A stretch of DNA of 64,000 bases, taken from assembly GCF_000688335.1 (NCBI RefSeq), contig NZ_JHZX01000001.1, positions 3,410,001 through 3,474,000 on the forward strand, in the 5' to 3' direction. Source of the DNA: Sediminibacter sp. Hel_I_10. GTDB taxonomy: Bacteria > Bacteroidota > Bacteroidia > Flavobacteriales > Flavobacteriaceae. Below are positions 1 to 8,976 of this stretch, in pieces (position 1 is the stretch's first letter; the number at the start of each line of letters is the position of its first letter). The notes under the pieces are model-generated. The model saw only the letters and a list, made by a program, of their open reading frames with translations. It did not search any database and had not been told where the DNA came from. The translations under genes and the position numbers were made by a program.

Positions 1-1
1 A

Positions 2-187
2 GGTGATATTTCAAACATAACAATAGATTGGTCATTCCTGTTTTTATTTACAGTGCTGTCTATAATAGGGATTTTTATAGGCATTTGGCTCAATAAATTT
101 TTTGATGGCAAACGGCTTAAAAAAGCATTTGGATGGTTTGTACTGGTGATGGGGATCTATATCATTTACAAGGAACTTTTCAGCTAA
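2..187 (+). CDS. TauE/SafE-family sulfite exporter, C-terminal fragment
   Basis: The window opens inside this gene; only the last 61 codons are present. The visible part has two hydrophobic stretches (around FLFLFTVLSIIGIFIGIWL and FGWFVLVMGIYIIYK) joined by a short basic loop. That is the usual last-two-helix pattern of TauE/SafE (DUF81) permeases, with the G-x-W-L-N-K-x-F-D-G-K loop seen in that family. These proteins are inner-membrane exporters of sulfite or sulfonate-derived anions. The following gene encodes a persulfide-dioxygenase-like enzyme, whose product would be sulfite, so the pairing makes sense. The identification rests on a short piece and on context. Confidence 0.6.
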   Translation, partial: GDISNITIDWSFLFLFTVLSIIGIFIGIWLNKFFDGKRLKKAFGWFVLVMGIYIIYKELFS

Positions 188-297
188 GATCTTTTGTTGC
201 ATCTCAATGCATCTATCGGTTACTTTTTTTAGGTTGGGTATCAAAGGTTACACTATAGCACTTCATTCTTTATTAATTTTATAAAAAATTAAATATT

Positions 298-1626
298 ATG
301 ACTATTAAACAATTTGAATATAAGCCACTTGCACATTTTTCTTACGCTATTGTGAGCGATGGTGAAATGGCGGTTATTGACCCAGAACGAAATCCAGAGC
401 AATACTATGCTTTTGCGAAAGCGAACAATGCAAAAATTGTAGCGGTAATAGAAACACACCCTCATGCCGATTTTGTGAGCTCTCATTTAGAGATTTATAA
501 CCATACAAATGCTACCATATATAATAGCGAAAAATTGGGTGCCGATTATCCACACCATTCATTTGACTCAGGTGATCAAATTCAATTAGGAGCCATCACA
601 TTAAAAGCTTTAAATACACCTGGCCACTCGCCAGATAGTATTACGATAATTGCAACAGACGGAAAAGACACGGCGTTATTTACGGGAGATACGTTGTTTA
701 TTGGAGATGTAGGTCGACCCGATTTGCGTGAAAAAGCAGGCAACATGAGAGCTAAACGCGAAGAATTGGCCGAAATGATGTACGAGTCGATTACAACTAA
801 ATTCACTGATTTGCCAGATGATGCGCTTGTCTATCCAGCACATGGCGCAGGTTCTCTTTGTGGTAAGAATTTGAGCGATGCCGCGAGCAGCACACTCGGA
901 AATGAGCGTAATGATAATTGGGCTTTCAAAAAACAATCTAAAGAAGCTTTTATGGAAACCATACTTGACGGGCAGCCATTTATACCTCATTATTTTGGGT
1001 TTGATGTAGACACCAACAAGACTGGAGCTGCTCATTTAAAGTCGTCAATTGATCTTATTCCATTTACTGAAAATACAACTGCCGAAGGATTAATTATAGA
1101 TATGCGTGATGAAGTTACTTTTAAAAAGGGGCATCTCAAAGGGAGTATTAATATTCAAGCGGTGTCTGAAACATCAAAATTTGAAACTTGGTTAGGGTCT
1201 ATCGTAAAACCTGAAGATCAATTCACCTTGGTCATAGATCATAAAGAAAATAAAGAGGCCTTACTGCACCGTATAGCCAAAATCGGTTATGAAAAGCAAC
1301 TCAAGCAAGTCATAACGCTTTTAGACCAAGAGATGAAACGTACAGCAAAACTCGACCTGGAGGATTTTAAAAATAACCCAGACAACTATACTATTGTTGA
1401 CATTCGCAATCAAAGTGAAATCAATAATGGGAAGTTTTTTGAAAATGCGCTTGAGCATCCATTGAATGAGTTACGCGAAACGGCAAATCAAATTCCAACG
1501 AACAAGCCTATCGTTGTGCATTGTGCAGGTGGATATCGCAGTGCTGCCGGAAGCAGTATTGTACAGAACGTTTTGAAGGATGCACTAGTCTATGATTTAA
1601 GTGAAGCTGTGAGTCAGTTTCAATAA
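298..1626 (+). CDS. MBL-fold persulfide dioxygenase-like hydrolase fused to two rhodanese domains
   Basis: This is a 442-residue cytosolic protein. Residues ~1-240 form a metallo-beta-lactamase fold of the ETHE1/persulfide dioxygenase type: the metal motif is ETHPHADFVSSH, followed by NTPGHSPDS, FTGDTLFIGDVGRPDL and YPAHGAGS. Two rhodanese-like domains follow. The first (~260-350) lacks a catalytic cysteine; the second carries the loop HCAGGYRSAAG with Cys409. Enzymes of this architecture oxidise glutathione or low-molecular-weight persulfides to sulfite and transfer sulfane sulfur. The neighbours (sulfite exporter upstream, cytochrome bd and thiosulfate-type transporter genes downstream) support a role in sulfide/persulfide detoxification. 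A paralogue lies at 16202-17605. The exact substrate is inferred. Confidence 0.85.
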   Translation: MTIKQFEYKPLAHFSYAIVSDGEMAVIDPERNPEQYYAFAKANNAKIVAVIETHPHADFVSSHLEIYNHTNATIYNSEKLGADYPHHSFDSGDQIQLGAITLKALNTPGHSPDSITIIATDGKDTALFTGDTLFIGDVGRPDLREKAGNMRAKREELAEMMYESITTKFTDLPDDALVYPAHGAGSLCGKNLSDAASSTLGNERNDNWAFKKQSKEAFMETILDGQPFIPHYFGFDVDTNKTGAAHLKSSIDLIPFTENTTAEGLIIDMRDEVTFKKGHLKGSINIQAVSETSKFETWLGSIVKPEDQFTLVIDHKENKEALLHRIAKIGYEKQLKQVITLLDQEMKRTAKLDLEDFKNNPDNYTIVDIRNQSEINNGKFFENALEHPLNELRETANQIPTNKPIVVHCAGGYRSAAGSSIVQNVLKDALVYDLSEAVSQFQ

Positions 1627-1664
1627 AAATAACCTTCCCATAACCCTATGGAATAGCAGTTGAG

Positions 1665-1701
1665 ACCATTCATTTTACATCGGTAAAGTGGATGGTTTTT
1701 T
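1665..1701 (+). terminator. Rho-independent terminator after the MBL-rhodanese gene
   Basis: A 14-base arm (1665-1678, ACCATTCATTTTAC) pairs with 1683-1696 (GTAAAGTGGATGGT) around the loop ATCG, with two G-T pairs, and is followed by a run of T. It separates the MBL-rhodanese gene from cydA. Confidence 0.75.
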
Positions 1702-1815
1702 CATAAAAATAGTTTCAGATGAAAAAATAAAAAAGGGAGGTGTTTCAGAAGCAAAAAACCGACTATTTGCCAACGTTTAATTAGCTTTCAATTTAGCTAA
1801 GAGTTGGGTTCTTCT

Positions 1816-1823
1816 TATCTTTG
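1816..1823 (+). promoter_or_regulatory. Flavobacterial -7 promoter box of cydA
   Basis: TATCTTTG matches the Bacteroidota sigma-ABfr -7 consensus TAnnTTTG and lies 22 bases before the cydA start codon. No convincing -33 TTG was located at the expected distance, so only the -7 element is claimed. Confidence 0.6.
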
Positions 1824-1845
1824 TATCAATCAAAACAGCTAAGAG

Positions 1846-3240
1846 ATGGATACCGAAATTCTTGCTCGAGTACAGTTCGCTTTTACAATCGCCTTTCACT
1901 ATATCTATCCACCTTTAAGCATTGGCTTAGGTTTAATAATGGTAATTTTTGAAAGTCTTTGGATTAAGACAAAAAATGAAAAATACCATATTCTTGCTAA
2001 ATTTTGGACTAAGATTTTCGCACTTACCTTTGGCATAGGCGTTGTTACCGGTATTGTTATGGAGTTTGAGTTTGGCACCAATTGGGCCACGTACTCACGA
2101 TATGTAGGAGATATCTTTGGAAGCGCACTTGCCGCCGAAGGTATTTTTGCCTTTGCTCTAGAAAGTGGGTTTTTAGGAATTTTGCTCTTTGGCTGGAACC
2201 GGGTGAAACCTTGGGTGCATTTAGTGGCTACCATAGGCGTGTTTTTGGGTTCTATGTTTTCTGCAGTATGGATTGTTGTTGCTAACAGCTGGCAGCAAAC
2301 GCCTGCAGGGTATCATATTGTTGGAGAAGGGATGAACGCTCGAGCAGAAATTACAGATTTTTGGGCCATGGTTTTTAATCCTTCAAGTGTAGACCGGCTT
2401 ACGCACACTTGGTTTGCCGCGTTTTTGGCAGGCGCTTTTTTGGTGCTAAGTGTTCACGCTTATTATTTGGTTAAAGGCCGTTTTGTTGAAATCTCAAAAA
2501 TGGCATTTAAAATAGCACTTACCGTTGCTACCGTATTTTCTTTGGCGCAATTGGTCACAGGTCACAGTTCGGCAGACGGTGTGGCCCAAAATCAACCGGC
2601 GAAGTTGGCTGCAATGGAAGGGCATTATGAGAAAAGTGCACCTGCAGATTTGTACTTGTTTGGTTGGGTAGATGACGAGAGTCAGGAAGTGGTGGGTTTA
2701 AAAATACCTGGCGGACTCTCTTTCTTGGTTGATCAAGATTTTGATGCACCAATAACAGGGCTCAATGCCTTCCCTAAAGAAGACCGACCAGGCCAAATAA
2801 ACGCGGTATTTCAATTTTATCACATCATGATTGCGATAGGGATGTTTTTTATAGCATTAACGGTATATGCCTGTTATTTGTGGTGGCGTAAGAAATTATT
2901 TAAAACCAGATGGCTCTTAAAAACCTTCGTGTTTTCTGTGATCCTTGCCCAAATAGGAAACCAAGTCGGTTGGTTTGCTGCGGAAATGGGACGGCAACCT
3001 TGGGTGGTCTATGGGCATTTAAGAACTTCCGAAGCATTTTCTCAAGCGGTTACAGCCAACCAAATTGTGTTTTCATTGATCATGTTCTTTTTTATTTATG
3101 CCTTGCTCTTATTTTTGTTTTTATACCTCCTAAACAAGAAAATAAAACACGGTCCTTATAATGACGAAGATGCTGACAAAACCGAAAGACCTTTGACCGA
3201 GGAGATCGCAGATGAAGTTTCTAAAACCATTAACGCCTAA
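1846..3240 (+). CDS. cydA: Cytochrome bd ubiquinol/menaquinol oxidase subunit I
   Basis: This is a 464-residue integral membrane protein and the catalytic subunit of cytochrome bd oxidase, which reduces O2 to water with electrons from quinol. The start MDTEILARVQFAFTIAFHYI is typical, with His18 in the heme b595 ligand position. His187 in the THTWF segment matches the heme b558 ligand region, and the conserved GRQPW motif is near residue 383. The protein is shorter than the ~520-residue E. coli form, as expected for the short-Q-loop class. cydB follows after 11 bases. Location next to sulfur-oxidation genes fits the known sulfide tolerance of bd oxidases, which is an inference for this organism. 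Confidence 0.97.
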   Translation: MDTEILARVQFAFTIAFHYIYPPLSIGLGLIMVIFESLWIKTKNEKYHILAKFWTKIFALTFGIGVVTGIVMEFEFGTNWATYSRYVGDIFGSALAAEGIFAFALESGFLGILLFGWNRVKPWVHLVATIGVFLGSMFSAVWIVVANSWQQTPAGYHIVGEGMNARAEITDFWAMVFNPSSVDRLTHTWFAAFLAGAFLVLSVHAYYLVKGRFVEISKMAFKIALTVATVFSLAQLVTGHSSADGVAQNQPAKLAAMEGHYEKSAPADLYLFGWVDDESQEVVGLKIPGGLSFLVDQDFDAPITGLNAFPKEDRPGQINAVFQFYHIMIAIGMFFIALTVYACYLWWRKKLFKTRWLLKTFVFSVILAQIGNQVGWFAAEMGRQPWVVYGHLRTSEAFSQAVTANQIVFSLIMFFFIYALLLFLFLYLLNKKIKHGPYNDEDADKTERPLTEEIADEVSKTINA

Positions 3241-3251
3241 ACAATTAAATT

Positions 3252-4289
3252 ATGGAAACGCTTTTTGGTATCGATTATCCCACATTATGGTTTTTGGTTG
3301 TAGGAGGCCTTTTTTCAGGTTATGCTATTTTAGACGGATTTGATTTTGGAGCAGGCGCCTGGCACTTGTTCTTTAAGAAAGAATTGAGTCGTCGAGTGGC
3401 CCTCAATGCCGTTGGTCCCGTTTGGGATGGTAATGAGGTGTGGTTAGTTATTGGTGGCGGAGCGCTTTTTGCAGGATTCCCCGTGATGTATGGTACATTT
3501 TTCTCAGGCATGTACATTCCGTTTATGTTATTTCTAATGTTCATCATTTTTCGAGCCATCGCTATCGAATTCCGAAGTAAAGAAGAGATGTTATGGTGGC
3601 GCAAAATGTGGGATATTGCCTATAGTGTGAGCAGCATCATGCTGGCTTTTTTGTTGGGCGTGGTATTGGGCAATGTATTGCAGGGCATACCCATAGGACC
3701 AGATTTAGAATATGACGGGAGTCCGTTCTTAGGCTTTTTAAATCCCTATGCCATTCTAACAGGGTTCACCACCTTATTTCTTTTTATGACTCACGGCGCT
3801 ATTTATTTATTGCTCAAAACCGAAGGAAAACTATTTGATAAATTAGAAGGGTTACTAAAAAAGGGCATCATTTTGTTTATTGTATGCTTTTCAATTACCA
3901 CGCTCTATACACTAATCTACATTCCGCATTTGAGTGATGATTTTAAAGCGAGTCCTGTTTTATTTGTTATTCCCGTGCTCACATTTTTAAGTATTGCCAA
4001 TATTCCTAGATTGGCAAGTAAAAAGAAATTTCATCATGCCTTTTTCTTTTCAGCATTAACCATTTCTTTGTTGATGGTTCTGGTTGCAATTGAGTTGTAT
4101 CCAACCTTACTTTATTCTACAATAGACCCCAAAAACAGCATCACCATCTATAATGCAGCCTCTTCTGATAAATCCTTAGGAATAAGCTTGACCATGGTGG
4201 CTATAGGAGGGCCATTGGTATTGGGCTATACGTATTTTGTTTACAAGACCTTTGCAGGCAAAGTAAGATTGGACGATCATAGTTATTAG
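3252..4289 (+). CDS. cydB: Cytochrome bd oxidase subunit II
   Basis: This 345-residue membrane protein is the structural partner of CydA. It shows the family hallmarks near the N-terminus (GYAILDGFDFGAGAWHLF, then GPVWDGNEVWLVIGGGALFAGFP) and about eight to nine hydrophobic helices. The length is normal for CydB. It lies 11 bases after cydA and is surely cotranscribed. No small CydX-like ORF was recognised between cydB and the next gene. Confidence 0.97.
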   Translation: METLFGIDYPTLWFLVVGGLFSGYAILDGFDFGAGAWHLFFKKELSRRVALNAVGPVWDGNEVWLVIGGGALFAGFPVMYGTFFSGMYIPFMLFLMFIIFRAIAIEFRSKEEMLWWRKMWDIAYSVSSIMLAFLLGVVLGNVLQGIPIGPDLEYDGSPFLGFLNPYAILTGFTTLFLFMTHGAIYLLLKTEGKLFDKLEGLLKKGIILFIVCFSITTLYTLIYIPHLSDDFKASPVLFVIPVLTFLSIANIPRLASKKKFHHAFFFSALTISLLMVLVAIELYPTLLYSTIDPKNSITIYNAASSDKSLGISLTMVAIGGPLVLGYTYFVYKTFAGKVRLDDHSY

Positions 4290-4295
4290 CTTTTG

Positions 4296-4309
4296 TAACA
4301 TTTGTTACC
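4296..4309. promoter_or_regulatory. Palindromic operator, GTAAC-ATTT-GTTAC
   Basis: A perfect 5-4-5 palindrome (4296-4300 and 4305-4309) lies between cydB and the YeeE/YedE pair, 47 bases before the start codon. The spacing resembles CRP/FNR-family sites (two half sites separated by four bases). Binding by such a regulator, and hence oxygen or redox control of the transporter genes, is inference. Confidence 0.4.
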
Positions 4310-4355
4310 GTTTTGCTGTAACGAAACCTAGATATTTGCATTAAAATAAAATCTT

Positions 4356-4913
4356 ATGAATTGGATTTATGATCCTTGGCCTTGGTATGTGGCCGGACCA
4401 CTTATTGCGTTAGTCATGTTTGTACTGCTTATTGTGGGTAAACAATTTGGAATGTCCTCTAACCTGCGTACTGCCTGTGCTGCACTAGGAGCAGGCAAAG
4501 CTTCAGATTTTTTTAAGTTCAATTGGAAAGCCGAACGTTGGAACTTAATGGTAGTTTTAGGCGCCATTTTGGGCGGTTTTTTGGCATCAACTTATATGTC
4601 TAATACTACCATGGACATTAACCCAAATGTGGCTGAGCAACTTTCTGAAGACTATAACATTGAAAGTACAGGACAAGCTTATCTACCTACAGAATTATTT
4701 GCGACCGAAAATCTTTCAGATCCGTTTACAATATTTGTTCTTTTAATTGGAGGACTTTTAGTGGGGTTTGGAGCGCGATATGCGGGCGGCTGTACTTCTG
4801 GTCATGCTATTTCAGGTCTTAGTAATTTACAATTACCTTCACTCATTGCGGTTATCGGTTTTTTTATTGGTGGGCTAGTAATGATTCATCTCATATTTCC
4901 TTTAATCTTTTAA
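4356..4913 (+). CDS. YeeE/YedE-family thiosulfate-type transporter, N-terminal half protein
   Basis: This 185-residue membrane protein has about four to five helices and the conserved motif GARYAGGCTSGHAISGLSNL. The Cys in GGCTSGH is the one used in the YeeE (TsuA) thiosulfate permease family. In E. coli YeeE is one long chain; here, as in many Bacteroidota, the transporter is split into two adjacent genes. The second gene begins three bases after this stop codon. Thiosulfate or another sulfane-sulfur compound is the likely substrate from family knowledge and from the persulfide genes around it. Confidence 0.85.
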   Translation: MNWIYDPWPWYVAGPLIALVMFVLLIVGKQFGMSSNLRTACAALGAGKASDFFKFNWKAERWNLMVVLGAILGGFLASTYMSNTTMDINPNVAEQLSEDYNIESTGQAYLPTELFATENLSDPFTIFVLLIGGLLVGFGARYAGGCTSGHAISGLSNLQLPSLIAVIGFFIGGLVMIHLIFPLIF

Positions 4914-4916
4914 GTT

Positions 4917-5330
4917 ATGCGCTATTTCACCTATTTAGTAATCGGTATGTTTTTTGGAATAATCATGTTTAAATCTGAAGCAGCGTCATGGTTTCGTATA
5001 TATGAAATGTTTCAATTTGGAAGTTTCCACATGTATGGTATTATAGGCTCGGCTCTAGTGATAGGGGTTATAGGAGTTAAGGTCATTAAAAGAATGAATG
5101 TAAAACCTATTAATGGAGGACAAATGTCTTTGCGCCCTAAAGAAAAAAGTATCGCAAGATATCTTATTGGAGGTATCATTTTTGGATTGGGTTGGGCGCT
5201 TTCAGGAGCTTGCCCAGGGCCCATGTATGTACTTTTAGGAGCAGGATATCCGTCTATTCTTATCGTGATCTTTGGAGCCTTACTGGGGACTTTTCTCTAC
5301 GGTATCGTAAAAAACCGTTTGCCGCATTAA
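4917..5330 (+). CDS. YeeE/YedE-family transporter, C-terminal half (DUF6691 type)
   Basis: This 137-residue membrane protein has about four helices and carries the family motif GLGWALSGACPGPMYVLLGAG, with the second conserved Cys. It starts three bases after the preceding YeeE/YedE half gene, and the two products probably form one pseudo-symmetric channel for thiosulfate-like sulfur. The length is typical for this half-size family. Confidence 0.85.
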   Translation: MRYFTYLVIGMFFGIIMFKSEAASWFRIYEMFQFGSFHMYGIIGSALVIGVIGVKVIKRMNVKPINGGQMSLRPKEKSIARYLIGGIIFGLGWALSGACPGPMYVLLGAGYPSILIVIFGALLGTFLYGIVKNRLPH

Positions 5331-5462
5331 TAGTTAAAACTCATTATTTGGGGTGAAAACGCAATACAGTGTACAGTAATCATTTTTATGATCATATTAA
5401 GATGTGAGACTCAAAGTAAATGTTGCTAATCACACTTCTGTCTAGCCTCTTATGTTATGGCC

Positions 5463-5900
5463 TTAGAATATGTCAGGCGGACTTGAAATTAAAAATTTCA
5501 TTCGCTTCCAAAAGGTAAGTGCCGTAGGATTATTAGGAAACGTAAGATCAGACAGTAACATTAAGTTTCTTTTAAATTGCTCAAATTCAGCTTTAGAAGT
5601 ATTGTTTTGATCAATTGGGTAATAGGCCATGCCCCAATTGGGAAATGTTCTCAAATCAATACTGTCATTTGAAAACATTTGGACATTTGTATGCCGTTCG
5701 TCTTTTTTGATTTTAGCGTAAAGTGCTTCTATAATTTCTTTTTCACCTTCAAGAACTTGCATGAAGGTACCCATGTAATAGATAAGACAACCTGTAATAT
5801 CTTGTTTGTTGTTGTTAGCTCGAGCCTCTTCTAAAAGTTTCTCCATTTCAACTGTAGATAATGGTTTTGACGCTTTAGATTCGTATGAAAGTGTATGCAT
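5463..5900 (-). CDS. BLUF-domain blue-light photoreceptor
   Basis: This 145-residue single-domain protein matches the BLUF (FAD-binding blue light sensor) fold. It has the Tyr of LSYESKA at residue 6, the segment NNNKQDITGCLIYYMGTFMQ containing the flavin-interacting Asn and Gln, the VLEGEKE turn, and the FPNWGMAYY strand with the conserved Trp/Met. No output domain is fused, so it must act on a partner protein. It is convergent with the YeeE genes and divergent from an AraC-type regulator gene that opens a large signalling cluster, which makes a light-to-signalling link plausible but unproven. Confidence 0.9.
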   Translation of the reverse strand: MHTLSYESKASKPLSTVEMEKLLEEARANNNKQDITGCLIYYMGTFMQVLEGEKEIIEALYAKIKKDERHTNVQMFSNDSIDLRTFPNWGMAYYPIDQNNTSKAEFEQFKRNLMLLSDLTFPNNPTALTFWKRMKFLISSPPDIF

Positions 5901-6148
5901 GATCCAGCAATTTCTATATTTTTTTGGATGCCAAAGATATTAATATTTAGAATTCTAGATTAAAAGAATTGAATTGGAGACTGACAATTTTGGAGATTTT
6001 AAGCTTATAAATATTGATGATTATAGCTTGGTTGTAAAGCAAAGTTCTCAAAATTATAATCTTTTGAAGATGATAATATTTACTTTATATTAGCTACGTC
6101 TTTATAAATAATAATTCTGTTCAAGAACGTGATAAAACGGTATTTAAG

Positions 6149-6691
6149 TTGAAGCGCATTGATTTTCTTTACAACCCTCAAAATATTTTCGAGCGTATTA
6201 TAGATAAAATCCTTAATGACCATGGCATTAGTTATGATAATATAGGCATGGGGCAAGTCGTGATGTCAAAAGACATCACTAGCGATCAATTACAAAAACT
6301 ACAGGAAGATCTCACCCCTTACGCCATAAAAGTGGTTGAAAAACATACAGATAATCTAGTGGAACAGATCAAGGATTGTATGAGAATGATTGTGGCCAAT
6401 AAAACACTGCGTAAAAAGAAAATCTCAGTGGTGCTCTCAGAGAAATTGGGTTATAATTATGCACATTTGTCTAAACTGTTTTCAAATGAGACCTTTACTT
6501 CAATAGAAAAATTTTATATATTTTTGAAAATTGAGAAGGCAAAAGAGTTGTTAATGAATACCGGGGAAACCGTGGCTGAGGTGGCAAATGATTTAGATTA
6601 TAGCAGTACCTCACATTTGTCTAGGCAATTTAAAAACGTCACAGGGCTTACAGTATCCCAATATTTAAAATTAATTGATAATAGAAAATAG
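6149..6691 (+). CDS. AraC-family helix-turn-helix regulator, short form
   Basis: This 180-residue protein has a C-terminal AraC/XylS DNA-binding domain (~95-178): LSEKLGYNYAHLSKLFSNET is the first HTH, and VAEVANDLDYSSTSHLSRQFKNVTG the second, followed by the S-Q-Y-L-K end. The N-terminal ~90 residues resemble the small sensor-like domain found before AraC HTHs in Flavobacteria. No in-frame ATG suits the N-terminus; TTG at 6149 gives a start of the usual length. It lies divergent from the BLUF gene with 248 bases between, so that promoter region may be shared. Confidence 0.8.
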   Translation: MKRIDFLYNPQNIFERIIDKILNDHGISYDNIGMGQVVMSKDITSDQLQKLQEDLTPYAIKVVEKHTDNLVEQIKDCMRMIVANKTLRKKKISVVLSEKLGYNYAHLSKLFSNETFTSIEKFYIFLKIEKAKELLMNTGETVAEVANDLDYSSTSHLSRQFKNVTGLTVSQYLKLIDNRK

Positions 6692-6754
6692 GAGCATCAT
6701 TAAATGAGTTGCCACGCAAAAAAAAATAATTCGGGCTATTACAAATTAATAAGA

Positions 6755-6762
6755 TATTTTTG
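6755..6762 (+). promoter_or_regulatory. -7 promoter box before the first response-regulator gene
   Basis: TATTTTTG matches the TAnnTTTG consensus. It lies 58 bases before the ATG at 6821, between the AraC-type gene and the response regulator gene. It would separate the two transcription units. Confidence 0.4.
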
Positions 6763-6820
6763 CACATTTTAATTTTGAACTGTTTAGTCAATTGACTAAA
6801 TATTATTGATAAATATAATT

Positions 6821-7261
6821 ATGAAAACATTGAGAATATTATTAGTGGATGATGATGAGGATGACAGGCGTTTTTTTTCAGACGCATTGAATGGTCTTGA
6901 TATGAATACGAAACTTGAACAAGTCGAAGATGGACAGTCATGTATTGATTTCTTGAAAGAGCATAAGGAAGAGGCCCCTAACTTGATTTTTCTGGATTTA
7001 AATATGCCAGTGATGGACGGTTTTGAATGCTTAGAGGAAATTAGAAAAATGGAAGATCATAAAGACACCATCATTGCCATTTATTCTACATCTTCCTCTG
7101 AGCAAGATATAGAGGATACGTTCAATAAAGGCGCTAATATTTACTTGAATAAGCCAACGACCTTTCCCGATTTAAAGAATGCACTAAAGCAGGTGATCAC
7201 TACTAATTGGACCTATCATACCAATGACTTTAAAAAGGAAAATTTCCTATTAAAAATTTAA
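6821..7261 (+). CDS. Rcp-like single-domain response regulator
   Basis: A CheY-like receiver with nothing fused to it. The acidic pocket is LLVDDDEDDRRFF near the N-terminus, the phospho-acceptor Asp is in FLDLNMPVMDGF, the conserved Thr/Ser is in IYSTSS, and the Lys is in LNKPTTFPDLK. The double acidic motif and the proline-rich Lys loop are those of the Rcp1 type that partners cytoplasmic PAS or phytochrome kinases. ATG 6821 is chosen over the in-frame TTG 15 bases upstream because the receiver begins directly after it. The PAS histidine kinase gene starts ~105 bases downstream and is the obvious partner. Confidence 0.9.
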   Translation: MKTLRILLVDDDEDDRRFFSDALNGLDMNTKLEQVEDGQSCIDFLKEHKEEAPNLIFLDLNMPVMDGFECLEEIRKMEDHKDTIIAIYSTSSSEQDIEDTFNKGANIYLNKPTTFPDLKNALKQVITTNWTYHTNDFKKENFLLKI

Positions 7262-7365
7262 GAGATTCTTTCGCAAATGGATTTTTTTATTAAGATCCCA
7301 CAGATAATCAAAATGTTTTTGATAGATATTTGAGGTTAAGTAGAATGTAAATTAGTGACAACAAA

Positions 7366-8955
7366 TTGAAAAATAAAGAACCCAATAGCTTGGTAAATGA
7401 GTATGAAGATAACTCTAAGTCTATCTTACTAGAAAAGATTGATGAGCTTGATGCGCAGCGCTCTTTTACGCGACGAGTTATGGACAGTAGCAATAGCGTA
7501 ATAAGCTATTTTCTACCTATAGTTAATGATGAAGACCATATTATTGATTTTAAGATTGAATATGTTAACCAACACTGTACACAAGTTGTAGGTGAAAAAC
7601 CCATTAATGTTATAGGCAATAAAATGTCTGTCTATTATCCAGAAAATTTCAATAATGGCGTTTTTGAAGAGCTCATTATCTGTCAAAAAACGGCAGAGCC
7701 TAGAGAGTTCAAAAAACGTTACGTTTTTGGTAAAGAGGAATTTTGGTTTGCCTCACGTGTTATAAAATTGGATACAGGTGTAGTTGTGTTCTCTAAAGAC
7801 ATTAGCAAAGAAAAAGAATTTGAGTTAGAGCACAATGTCAAAAATAATTTGTTATCTAAAGCCGAATATGTTGCAAATATTGGGAGTTACAAGCTTAATC
7901 TTACTAAGAACTTGCTTTATTACTCTGATAATGCTTTTAGGATTTTAGGTTTTGAACCAGGAGATTTCACACCTAAGCTAGAAGTGTTTTATAAGTTCAT
8001 TCATCCAGATGATTTGTCAGGAGTTAAGGCATATCATAAAGAAATCTTTGATGAAAAAACAAAATTAGAGTCTACCTACCGTATCATTACAAAAAGTAAA
8101 AAAATTAAGACGGTTAATTCTGTAGGAGAATTTTATAAGCGTGATGGAGATTGGTATTTGGTAGGGGTGTTGACCGACCTTACCAAAAAAAAGAATGAGG
8201 AGCAACGACTCCGTTATAAAAACATGGAGCTAAAACGCACCAATGATCATCTAGAATCTTTTAATAGGATTGCCAGTCATGACCTCCAGGAACCATTGCG
8301 GAAAATACAAATGTTTATTAGTCGCATTACCGAGCAAGAAGGGGATATTTTAAGTAAAGATGGATTTGAAGCGCTTAATAAGGTAAATACTTCAGCTAAA
8401 AGAATGCGTGATTTGATCTCTAATCTTTTGACCTATTCAAAGATTGAAAAAATTGAAAATAAACCATCTAAGGTCGATTTAAATGTGGTGTTGGAAAATG
8501 TGAAGGAAGATTTGGCTGAGAGAATCTCTGAAAATGATGTTCAAATCATAAACAATGATCTGTCTTTCGTATTAGGCATTCAGTTTCAGTTAGAGCAGGT
8601 TTTCAGTAATCTTATTGAAAATTCAATTAAGTATAGAAAACCGAATGTAAGGCCAATTATCACAATAGAATGTCAGGTGTTATCTCATACTGATATTGAA
8701 AGCTCCTTGAATCCTGACTATTCAAAATATTTGGAAATTACCTTTAAGGACAACGGTATTGGTTTCGACTCAAAATATGAAGATAAAATTTTCGAAATCT
8801 TTAAAAGATTGCATACGAGATCTGATTATCCAGGCTCTGGTTTAGGGCTCTCCATTTGTCAAAAAATAGTGACTTCACATCACGGCAGGATTAATGGCAA
8901 AGGTATCTTGGGCGAAGGGGCTGTCTTTACTGTTTATCTTCCTTTTTCAAAATAA
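7366..8955 (+). CDS. PAS-domain histidine kinase
   Basis: A 529-residue soluble kinase without transmembrane segments. After a short coiled N-terminus there are two PAS-like regions (~40-150 and ~165-275, the latter with the PAC end WYLVGVLTDLTKKKNEEQRL). HisKA follows with ASHDLQEPLRKIQMF (phospho-acceptor His), and then an ATPase domain with NLIENSIKYR (N box), DNGIGFD (G1) and GSGLGLSICQKIV (G2). The H-box variant HDLQEPLRKI is the one paired with Rcp-type receivers, and such receivers flank it on both sides. TTG at 7366 is the first usable start. The signal sensed is unknown. Confidence 0.9.
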   Translation: MKNKEPNSLVNEYEDNSKSILLEKIDELDAQRSFTRRVMDSSNSVISYFLPIVNDEDHIIDFKIEYVNQHCTQVVGEKPINVIGNKMSVYYPENFNNGVFEELIICQKTAEPREFKKRYVFGKEEFWFASRVIKLDTGVVVFSKDISKEKEFELEHNVKNNLLSKAEYVANIGSYKLNLTKNLLYYSDNAFRILGFEPGDFTPKLEVFYKFIHPDDLSGVKAYHKEIFDEKTKLESTYRIITKSKKIKTVNSVGEFYKRDGDWYLVGVLTDLTKKKNEEQRLRYKNMELKRTNDHLESFNRIASHDLQEPLRKIQMFISRITEQEGDILSKDGFEALNKVNTSAKRMRDLISNLLTYSKIEKIENKPSKVDLNVVLENVKEDLAERISENDVQIINNDLSFVLGIQFQLEQVFSNLIENSIKYRKPNVRPIITIECQVLSHTDIESSLNPDYSKYLEITFKDNGIGFDSKYEDKIFEIFKRLHTRSDYPGSGLGLSICQKIVTSHHGRINGKGILGEGAVFTVYLPFSK

Positions 8956-8976
8956 AATTCATCAAAACATATTGCC

